A stretch of 64,000 nt of DNA from the NCBI GenBank assembly GCA_025602905.1, contig JAHLKI010000006.1, positions 1,116,001-1,180,000 on the forward strand, given 5' to 3'. The stretch is from Phlyctochytrium arcticum. Lineage: Eukaryota; Chytridiomycota; Chytridiomycetes; Chytridiales; Chytridiaceae. Below are positions 50,773 through 61,495 of the stretch, in pieces. The stretch's first letter is position 1, and the number at the start of each line of letters is the position of its first letter. The position numbers and the translations under genes are program-made. The notes under the pieces were generated by a model, which worked only from the letters and a program-made list of their open reading frames with translations, ran no database searches and was not told where the DNA came from.

Positions 50773-53700
50773 TCATCGGAAATCAGGGTTCAAGACCCAC
50801 ATCGCAGGCTTATTGCCCTCCCGCTCGTCCGTTGAGCGCCTCATACTCGCTATACCCCGCAGCATCCGCTTAAAAACTATAGCATCTGCGCCTTTTGTGT
50901 TCTTTGCAAATTTGCTTAGCAGCTGCTCTGTTGACACCTCTCCCCCGTGTGCGATAAAGTGTTCCCGGATTTTGTTGATCAACCCATCCTCCGACGTCCT
51001 TCTAGTCGTGTCGCTCTCCAAGTCACTCCTCTCTGTCACATCATCCTCACCCGTTCGTCGACGCAAATTCGCTAAAATGCGTTGTGATCCGGATGGCGCA
51101 TTGGAAGCTCCCGCGTTGTTGGGCCCAATCACATTTCCCACTAGAGAGCCACTCTGCACCTGCCCAAAGCGACGCTTTGCAACAGATGGCGCACCTGCCG
51201 TTCCATGACGACCGGTGAATGTTGGAATGTGTACCCCCTCACTTTGCCTGAGTCGCTTACGAGATTGACGAAGCGCAGCTACCGCTTCTTTTGCAACGCG
51301 AGAAGCTTCCTTTTCAACAAGTATCATCTCGGGCGAGCTGGCGTCGACTATGGCATCATGTTTGAGAGCCGAATGTATACCAGTGCTAGCAAAGATGTCT
51401 CGTAATATATTTGATTCATCGCTTCCGCCATTGTTGCTCTCCGAATTTGTAGCAGCTGGCGCATCAGTATTAATAGAGCTGCGGATGTGGTCCTCACTTG
51501 TATCCTGTGTGCGAGAGACATTCCCTCGGGGAGATGATGCAATATGCCGGTGTCGGCGTCCATGGTTTGAAGCCGTTTGAGACGTTGAGTTAAGATCAGC
51601 ATCGGTGCCTTGGAATAGATCACTGGTCTCTGTTCCTTCCATATCCGCCGGAGCCAATGAGAATAAATCTGACAAATCGTTGCTTTTGAAAAATCGCCGT
51701 TGTCGTGGATCTTTCAAAATCTTGTTGGTCAGAAATTGTTTGAATATTTGCCGATGATAAATCTTTTCTTCAATGGTCCCAGCCATCATCAGCCTGTAAA
51801 TATGCACATCCTTTTTCTGTCCAACTCGCCAGGCCCGCTCCCTTGCTTGGACGTCGGTCGAAGGATTCTAGAAAGATGTCAGCTTTGAATAAATCACATC
51901 TTCCGTTCGACAGTACTGACCCAATCAGGATCAAAAATGATGACACGATCTGCCCCCGTCAAATTGATACCCAGTCCCCCAACCTTGGTAGTGAGCAGAA
52001 ATAAGAAAATGTCCTGGTTACGATTAAATTCATCGACCATCGTCATCCGGTTTTTGATTGCCGTGTTGCCGTCCATTCGAAAAAAACGATAGGCTGATTA
52101 AGAAAAACATTAGATTGTCAAGTTCGTTACAATGGTGCTTCATTATACAAGTCTGTGCCCATACCTGTAGCCTTGACAAATATTTCTACAATATCCAGCA
52201 TTTGTCTTGTTTGACAAAATAGCAACACCCGATGCTTCTCTCTCCTCCACACCTCAAGTAAATTACTGACAACCTTTAATTTGCCTGATCTTTCTAGTGC
52301 ACCATAGTCGTCCACCTAAAATGCAAACGCACTTACATACGACTTCGGCGTCATGAGGTCGTTCGAAGTACTTACGGTACTCTCCGCTCGTGGTATCAAT
52401 AAATCCGGGTGGTTGCAAATCTTCCGCAGAATATCAATACCATATAATGCGTGTCGCCGCCCTTGCAAAATACTCGACACTTCATCCGATTTGAGAAATT
52501 TTTCGTATGCCTTCCGTTGTTGGTCAGTCAGGCGACAAAAGAGGACTTGCTCCCTCTTTGCCGGTAACTGTTTGGCAACGTCGACTTTCATACGCCGAAG
52601 CAGGTACGGGCTAATCAGATCACGCAGGACGACTGCGCACTTGTGTGCAGTTTGCACCTGTACGTTACTCGCATTGGCATATCCCCCGATGTTTATTGGG
52701 GCAGCAAACTGCGTTTGGAACACTGGTAAAGTCTTGAGAAGAATCTCGTTAATGCCACGCCTCTGATGGTCTTGTACAGCTGAGCGCACATACCCCAAGT
52801 CTCCCGGGAAAGACGAAATCAAAGAGAGACCAGATTTCCGTCAAGTTGTTTTGGATAGGTGTACCACTCAGTATAATGCGATGCGGGGTCTGCGCGTAGG
52901 GTTTAGAAAAGTGTCTTTGTCGCATCTAGGGAGAATGTACCTTGATTTGCTTGCAAACCAGTGTGATATCCGCGTCTGGGTTGCGGATCTTGTGTCCTTC
53001 ATCAAGGATACAGTACGCCCACTCCACGGGCAGTAGAAGATGGGAATAAATCCTGATTCCGGCATAGGTAGTCATGAGAATGTGCCCTATTTTCAGACAA
53101 CAATAAGGAGCGTTCCCTGACTGATAAGTGCCACTTAAGGTTGACCTTGCTTAATAACCCTTTGTATAAGTGTTCTTGCCCTTTTGACTGCCACAGTTTC
53201 GGGAAGTCCAGCACTTTTTTTAGTCGGTTTCGCCGAAGGCAGGTCATCATCTTCCTCGTACGCTGACTCATCTGTACCGCTATCTTTAGTTTTGCCTCCA
53301 CTTGTCATCCCGCTGCCGGTCGAGTGCAAGATCATGACGCGAAACGGTGGCCACCACTTGTGAAATTCTTTGACCCATTGCCGGAGTACAGTCGCCGGGC
53401 ATACGATCAAAACTGGCCCATTCAAGAGATTAGATTCTGCCAGGCCCGCTAAAAAGGAAATAATCTGGATTGTCTTCCCCAGGCCCTATACCGAAATGCG
53501 TCAGGTAAACTTACCAAGACTGGGTGAGAATTAGGAGAAAGCGCCTACCATTTCGTCACCGACAATGCCTCCAGCATCCTGATTGTGGAGCTCCCATAGC
53601 CATTGAATACACGTGCGCTGGTAATCGAATAAACTACCATTGATGGTTTCCGGTATCGTGTAACCCCCTTCCAATTCGCCGCCTCCAGCGTCTTCCTCTT

Positions 53701-54552
53701 CAACGGTCTCCCGCCGCTGTTGCCGCTTGTTCCATCGCGCAAGTCTTCGAGTATATGCTGATTCATCACCATCGTCCCCTTCTTGTGATGCCGTGTCAGA
53801 CTCTATTGATCCATCGGATACCTCAGCCGAGTCCATCCCTCTGGCTGCAGCTAATGCCTTATTATCACTCTCTTCCGTATACTCACTTCCCGATTTGTCA
53901 TCAGAGCCGAGGTCGTCAATGTCCAGATCTTCGGATCCTTCCCGATCGCGGGCTTTCCGTTTTCGAGAATAGTGTTGTGGACCAGCCCCTGGTGTTGTTC
54001 CAGTGGTATCAGGAATGGAAAATCTCATGGTTGTGGATGATGTGGAGGCAGTTGAAACAGCATTCATGTTGGCAAATGGTGTAATCTTTCCCAACCGAAT
54101 CAGCTCTTGCCGCTTGTCTTCTCGGGAAGTTGTGACTGATGATGGGCCAGAGACCATCCGCTCGAGAATCGCTGCTTCATCTGTCTGAAGCTCCTGAATG
54201 CGATCTTCCAGCCGTCCGAGCCGCTTTTGACTTTGTCGAACTTGAGCTGAACTCTTATTTTGCATCTCATCCTGTAGATTATCAACATCATTCGTCAAAT
54301 CGCTGTATCATCATTGATTAGCTGTTCATTAATGACTTGGGTATTTGAGAAAGAGTTACCGAATTTTCTTCCGAGTGGATTCAAGCCGCTTTTCCTCAAG
54401 TGCTTTCTCACGCTCTTTCGCATCGTTTTCCACCTTTAATTATCGTCAGCCTATGCAGCCAAAAGGGAGTATGTCTTGGTACCAACTTGGTTCAAAATGT
54501 TTTGTTCCAGTTGGTCCTGGTCGGCAGTTGCCAGAAGAAATGTTTCGTTCAT
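50773..54552 (-). CDS. RAD26: Transcription-coupled repair ATPase CSB/Rad26 (ERCC6)
   Basis: A SWI2/SNF2-family translocase recruited to stalled RNA polymerase II. Motifs in order: [29 protein letters not shown] (Walker A split by an intron near 53550), [30 protein letters not shown] (DEGH), [72 protein letters not shown], and [20 protein letters not shown]. The long tail includes FSKNDL-like [15 protein letters not shown] and a C-terminal domain ending MWVLNPDFR, as in Rad26/CSB. The N-terminus is tentative: [17 protein letters not shown] at 54552 is the first good Met, and an upstream exon is possible. Introns are short throughout. Confidence 0.93.
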
Positions 54553-55190
54553 GGTATTATACGCTCTATGGTAGGGCTTGTGGGTGGGTTCCTCTGTGGG
54601 AATTGCCTCCTGGCTCAGGTCGAATTGCCGACGAGCCTCACACACTCGCAGTCAACTCACGGTGGCAAAGCCATGCAAATGGTCGAGTTACTCTATGATA
54701 ACCAAGATCAAGAAACACAGCAAATAGGAAATAGGAAAAAGTATGTCGAGCGACGGCAAGGGGGTAGGAGAAGCAGTCGTAGGCCGAACAGAAATATACC
54801 AAAAGACGTTTTCATCCTCCATGCACCATGTAGTCGTGCTTCACATCTTCTGAAGCAGCAGCATGGCAGCAGCCTCCTATAGCCTGGTTGCTGCTTAAGT
54901 TCCGCATCCCTTTGGCTGTCCTTTCCGGCCCTTTCCCACTTTGAGACCATATTTCGGACGAATAGGACGATCATATATATACGGAGCGCTCAAGCCAGAG
55001 ACTGTATATATATAAGTTGCTTTCGACCTCCCCGTACGGCACATATTATATACTCGAGTAACTCTAAAAAAGCTTAGATAGCCCCTGTACGAATGGAGCA
55101 TGGACAAAAGGACCCAGTCAGAATCTTTCCTGGCGGAAAAACCGTGGGAGAAAGCCCTGGGAGAAAGCCGCGGGATGACATCAGTGCGGG
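54553..55190. other. Upstream region of CSB, no gene seen
   Basis: Two alternating TATATA tracts (about 54974-54980 and 55004-55014) flank GAGCGCTC (about 54983), a palindrome. Nothing coding is supported. Confidence 0.35.
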
Positions 55191-55309
55191 TGTTCTCTGG
55201 TTTATTACGAATTAATTTTTATTATGAGTGATTTAACTGGAGTGCTAAGGGGGCCTGGGGGCCCGTCCGTGTCCCCCCAGCCACGTCTCAGACCATTACG
55301 CTCTTTTCC

Positions 55310-56040
55310 GGCTTTATTTCTTTCCATCTCTGCCTATACCTTGCAGGCAGGCGTGCATTCGCTGCTGTTTGAATACAACAAGTGCTATGCCTATACCTTG
55401 CAGGCTGGCGTGCATTCGCTACTGTTTGAATATAACAAGCTGATTTCTTTCCATCTCATCCTATGTCGTTTGAGGTTTTCATTGCAAGCTGGGTACCATT
55501 TCAATCTAACAAGCTGCTAAGTATCGTTTTATTTCTTTCCGTCTCTATCTTACCATAACTTTTGATTTCTTGTTTGAATGGCGAGTTAGCGGTTTAGTTC
55601 TTTCCATCTCCGTCTTACGATAACTTCTGATTTCTTCATTGCACGCCTGGCATGCACTAGTTACCACTTGATCCTAGCAGGTTACCAGCTATCGTTTTAC
55701 CGTATTTCCTTCCGTTTCTGCCTATACCTTTTGAGCTTCCATTGCAAGCTGCCGTGTATTAAATAACTTTTCAATCTAAGAAGCTGCTAACTATTTTTAT
55801 ATTCTTTCCGTCTCTGTCTTAGTATATCTTTTGAATTCTCCATTGCACGCCTAGCGTATGCTACCTTGTAAATCTAACAAGCTGCCCCATCGCTGCCTAT
55901 ACTTTTTGAGCGTTTCATTGCAGACTGGCGTACATTCGCTACCGTTTGAATCTAACAAGCTGTTGTATTTCTTTCCATCTCTGGCTATAACTTTTGAACT
56001 CTCCATAGCGTGCAATAATGACTTAGCCTGTGACAAGTGC
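55310..56040 (+). repeat. Degenerate pyrimidine-rich tandem array, period about 105-115 bp
   Basis: A unit of the form TTTCTTTCCATCTCTGCCTA, then CCTTGCAGGCTGGCGTGCAT, then TCGCTACTGTTTGAATATAA, then CAAGCTG recurs at least seven times from 55310, with copies becoming more diverged rightward. One pair near 55327-55440 is almost identical. No reading frame is conserved among units. Confidence 0.65.
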
Positions 56041-57004
56041 CAGTATTTCCTTCTCTGACTGACTATAGTCCTGCCTAATATTTCTTCACTCTCCCCTCTC
56101 TCTATTTCTCTCTGTTTTCCTCTCTATTTCTCTCTTTATCCTGTCCTTATTACCCGAAGAGTCTGCTGAACTCGATCTTCTTTCTTCTACCTACATCTCT
56201 CTTCACCTGCTACCAAATGTCTAAGTAGCTTGGGCTATCTTCTCTCAGCTCCGTTCTCCTTCCTACATTTACATTTAAATATCACTCTATATCTCCATCC
56301 CCATAAACTTTAAATCTACGAGGTTGCCATTTTATTTCTTTCCATCGCTGCCGTTGCACACCTGGTGGCCATTCGCTACCGTTTGAATACAAGAGCCTGC
56401 CATTTGATTTCTTTCTTTCCAGCTCTGTCTTACTATTTCCTTACGCCTGGGAGGCATTAGCTACCATTTCACTGTCAATTGCATTGCTGGAGTGCACCAA
56501 CCACCACTTACATCAACTGTTTATTTGCATTCAATGGCATTCATGTCCTACTATCACTGCGGAATTTTCCATTGCACACCTGGCTAGCAATAGTACGGTT
56601 CTAATTAGAGAATTTGCCACCAATCTATCTGCAAACTATCTATGGTACTTGTCGTGCAATAACTACCTCTTACATTTATAAGAAGCAGCTTTCTATCTTT
56701 CTCTTTCTGTTTCTCTCCCACTTATGCACGTTGCAACTATTTAACTATTTATTGTATCTCTACTTATGATGAGACTTATATCTTCAATAGCCCTTGCCAG
56801 GCCGTTGCAACCTCTTGCCTGACCGTGCCGTTCTCTCCGACCGCTGCATAAAATACTCTGGCCTGCGAATCGTCACTATCTATCACTCTGGACCTCTTCG
56901 TCCCCTCATATCCTGCCGCACCCATGTCTTGACATGTTCTTGCTTACCTTCCATATCTTGCTAGATTCCCTTACTTGTAACATTTAGCCCTTTCCCTTCT
57001 TAAC

Positions 57005-57130
57005 ATAATATGTCCTCTTTTGCATGACCTTTCCCTTCTGAACATCTCATGTCCTCTCTTGCATGACCTTTCCCTTCATGTCCTCTCTTGTATGACCTTT
57101 CCCCTTTTAACATCCCATGTCCACTCTGAC
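57005..57130 (+). repeat. Short tandem repeat, unit about 40 bp
   Basis: The words CATGACCTTTCCCTT and CATGTCCTCTCTTG alternate three to four times between 57005 and 57130. Pyrimidine-rich on plus. It lies inside element F. Confidence 0.6.
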
Positions 57131-57415
57131 ATGACTTTTTCTTGGACTTGTTTTCCTGTTTCGCCCAGGGTAACGTTCTGTCAAGGACACATGTATTATT
57201 GCCTAATATATCTACTCCAATGCCAACAACTGTTACTTTCTGCTGCTACATATTGTACACTACCTTTTTCCATACCATTTCCCGTCTCTAAGAAAAAAAT
57301 AAACCAGAGCTTTATCCCCGCAGGGCCGCAGGCGCATCGCGCACCGGGGTCCATGTACCCTGGGTTTTGAGCGCAAACCGCGGTACCGGGCCCGTATCGC
57401 GGAGAGCGGCTTAGT

Positions 57416-60247
57416 ATGTATGTGTATCCCACGAACAACGTCACCGACGTCGTCCTACTCAGCAGGAACAGGAATCCTGCGGAATCCTGCGACATGGCCG
57501 GAAACACGATGGACAACCTACTTGAGCGAATCCTGGCCGACGCGGCAAACAACCCGAGTCCGGACTCGCTGGCCAACGCACTGCGGCTCGTCGAAGAGGT
57601 GCGCAGGGCAAAGGAGGCCGACAACCGGGCGCTTTTGTTGGCGGTGCAAAACAAGGAACTGGAGCTGGCTCTCAACAAGGAACTGGAGCTGGCTCTCAAG
57701 GCCGGCGGCGAGGACACGAACGGAAGCAGCAGCAGCAGTAGCAGCAGACAGCAGCATCTGGCTAATAGCCAAAACCATCATCATCACAACCTTCAGACCT
57801 CAAGGCAAGGCGATGCAAGCCAAAGCCAAATGATGGCGCCGGCAATGCCGACATGGATGCCAGCCGGAAATGCCATCTCCAACAACAATACAGGAAGCAG
57901 TACGATGCAACAGCAGCAGCCTGTCATGGCGCAGAACGTGCACCACCACCACCACTCGCACTATATTTCGCCACAACCAGAGACGAGCCAGCCCGCTAGC
58001 TGGATGCTGGAACCTCCGCCACTGGGAGCGGGAGAAGCGGGAGTTGGCGGTGTCATGGGAGTTGAAAGTGTTGGCAGACATGCTGGACAACAGGCAATGC
58101 ACCAAATGCCAGATTTGAGAAAGAATAACCTCTCCATTAGTACAGTGCAATATCCGCCACAAAATACACATGCACCTCCGTCTTCCGGTATCCCTGCCGA
58201 TGTTCCCGTAGCTAGCGAGGGGCAACCTCCGTACATGGACATGCGCTCCACACCTGCCTATACCATGGCCCCTCAACAACACTCTTTATACCCTCAACAA
58301 GCTCCTCTTTCTTCCGGACCACCACCACAAATCACAACCTATCATCCCAATAACCCTCAGTACATGAATGACTATGGATTCCAAAACGCATCCGCTGCCT
58401 CCTCTTCCTCCTCCTCGGCGACGCGATTTCCACAAGAAAGGCACTGGAATGATGGCCTGCATGCATTATTTACTTTTGGACTGGAAGATTTTGGTCATGC
58501 AAGCATGCCGCGATCAAGTATCGCTTCTTACGAACTCGATGACATGGGACCTTCGCCGACAATGGACCAGCAAGCAAGATACTCAGGAACTACCAATTAT
58601 ACAACGTCATCACAGTATGAATCTACATCGTCCTACCCCTCAACCGCCCCCCCTTTCCCAGCGCCTGATGTGGGCAAAGCTCATGGCAAATCAGGTACAC
58701 CAACCTCTCAATCGTCGTCCACAGCGTCGGCTGCCACGCGCCAGCAGCAAGAGGCATCCAGCGGCAGCAGCAACAGCAAACAGTCAACCACCCGGAAAAA
58801 AAGGCAGATTGTGGAGGAAGAGGCCCGGTGCCTGAAATGCCAAAATTTGGTTGCTATATACCTTCTCCACGGAGATGCCAAATCTCTGGCGGTCCCTTAT
58901 GAGATTCGTATCGTTTGCTGTGATTGCAAAGCCAACGATCCTGATAAAGCTCAGCGCCCACCTGGTGGTCGGGGCTCTGGGCTGGTCCCGGGCTCCCGTA
59001 AACGCGCTACAATCTCTATTGATGATCAGGAGGCCGTCTGCGAGGTTTGCAAACGCCAAGTTGCCGTCGGTGGTGTGCATATGGTGGACACAAGCGAATC
59101 GAACGAGCTGGAAGTGGAACCGGATTTTGGCGTCGAGGTGATTTGCAGGTATGTACTTTTATCCCTAAAAAACAACTTCTGACCTAATACAATGTGATAC
59201 AGTCCCTGTCGAGGAAAGTATGCACTTTGTACGGAATGTGGTGGGGGTCGCCGCTTTCGAACGGGCAAGTGGCGACCCATTGGACTTTTTGAGAGAGGCC
59301 GACGGACGTGCAAGTTGCCCCACGTCCGGATTGGCTCCACCCCGATCCACTTCCAGGAATGGTTGGTCCCCTCTACACTTTCAAACAACATGGATGAGCG
59401 CAGTATGGTGCTGCGCAACATTGAAAAGTACGTTCCCGCCATGTATTTCCACCGGCTGGCCATTCCCGAAGTCATGGAGCTTGATCCACCCAACGAACTA
59501 GCTACATTTGAGCAACTGCAACACCGAGTCAACCTACGCTGTCACGCATTGCGCGACTTTGTTTTGAATGAAGATTTGGAAGAGCGGCTTGGTGTACGGC
59601 GATACTTTGCTGGGGCATGGATCAGACGCGTTTCACGTCATTTACGCAAGGAGCGCAACGGTGGAAAAGCAAACGCTCAACAGCAGCAACAACAACAAAA
59701 GGCAGCGGGAAAGCAGGCAGAGGACAAATCAAGTGAACATCCTACAATGATGATTGCCATGATGATCATCTGGTGGGATATGAGATCAGGTTGTCTTCGC
59801 CTGGCAGCTTTGCAAGCGCTAAATACAGAATTTACTACCGGCGGAATCATCTTTCGCATGTGTCGGCGGGTCCTCGAGCGATGCATTGCTGATCGCGAGC
59901 AGATTGCCCGAGATAGCCCCAACCCCCCACCCCCAATTAGCTTTCTTGGTTTGCCAGTCTTTGAAGAGTTTGCCCGATTACCCACCATCCAGCATACATT
60001 GGAACGACTTGGATTCCTAAACATGGAGGATTTTGAACGACAACATCCTGAAGTCGACCCGGCCACTGTTGCGCGGGCATTAGCAGATCAGGGTAGTCTT
60101 TTTGGAACATCACAATACCGAAGGACTTGCTTTGTTGGTCACATCAAACAGCTTCTTGCCGGTCCATGGGGAAAGGAAAACAAGACCGTTGCTGGGCGAG
60201 AGTCGGAAAAGGAAGCAACGAAAGAATTGATGAAGCTAATAGAATAG
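57416..60247 (+). CDS. Cys-rich zinc-binding-like protein of unknown function
   Basis: Two exons, 57416-59148 and 59203-60247, joined at a GTATGT...ATACAG intron; 925 residues, or 899 if translation starts at the second Met (57494, MAGNTMDNLLERILAD). The N-terminus is helical with a direct repeat NKELELAL, then a long Gln/His/Ser-rich region (homopolymeric H and S tracts). The only ordered-looking part is C-terminal. Two related Cys modules, CLKCQNLVAIYLLHGD...CCDC and CEVCKRQVAVGG...CSPCRGKYALCTECGGG, look like paired zinc sites. Basic RRFRTGKWRPIG and a conserved-looking segment WLVPSTLSNNMDERSM follow, then a helical C-terminus ending ELMKLIE. The build (disordered Q-rich N-terminus, zinc module) suggests a nuclear regulator, but I recognise no named family. 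Confidence 0.75.
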
Positions 60248-60528
60248 GACACAGCTATAAATTTTCTTTTTTTTTCATACTAAAAGTCATCCATCACAAT
60301 CTGTATTCTGATGATGAGCTCACTCGCGACTCGCGGGGGTTTCATCTGGGGGGTTACATGACTTCACTTGTAAACCGATAGAGTCGTCGTGAAGATCGTT
60401 CAATCTTGCTTGACAAAAAAACAAGACGCTAATAGTGCTTGGGCAGCCTCGACTAGTGTCCATGATCCCCACACCGCATGTCCGTCTACCGATCTTCCAA
60501 GGAGCCAGAGTGAACCCATTGCGATAAA

Positions 60529-61450
<922 letters not shown>

Positions 61451-61495
61451 TAAATTAAAATTAAGTACACAGAATATGCAAGTTATAAGTTTGGT

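Larger units (their letters stand above)
55191..57350 (-). mobile_element. Helitron-like element copy F with tandem arrays
   Basis: Read on minus, it begins with a GC-rich hairpin region (CCCCGGTGCGCGATGCGCC and CTGCGGGG) then ATAAAGCTCTGGTTTATT, and ends AATAAACCAGAGAA near 55191. The ends match copy D in both sequence and separation (about 2.15 kb). The inner ends CTCTGGTTTATT and AATAAACCAGAG are inverted copies. No coding region. It lies between two host genes and abuts the promoter of the Cys-rich gene. Confidence 0.5.

Noticed and set aside
53531..53972. Plus-strand Ser-rich ORFs opposite CSB.
   Set aside because: They are antisense of the acidic Asp/Glu/Ser-rich N-terminal region of CSB, which encodes conserved SNF2 motifs on the minus strand.
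55224..55520. ORF containing a duplicated YTLQAGVHSLLFEYNK peptide.
   Set aside because: The repeated peptide is a by-product of a non-coding tandem array. Other units break the frame.
57416..57494. Certain choice of the first Met for the Cys-rich protein.
   Set aside because: Two Mets are possible, and the second (MAGNTMDNLL) begins the helical region. The sequence alone cannot decide, so the longer form is given with the alternative noted.
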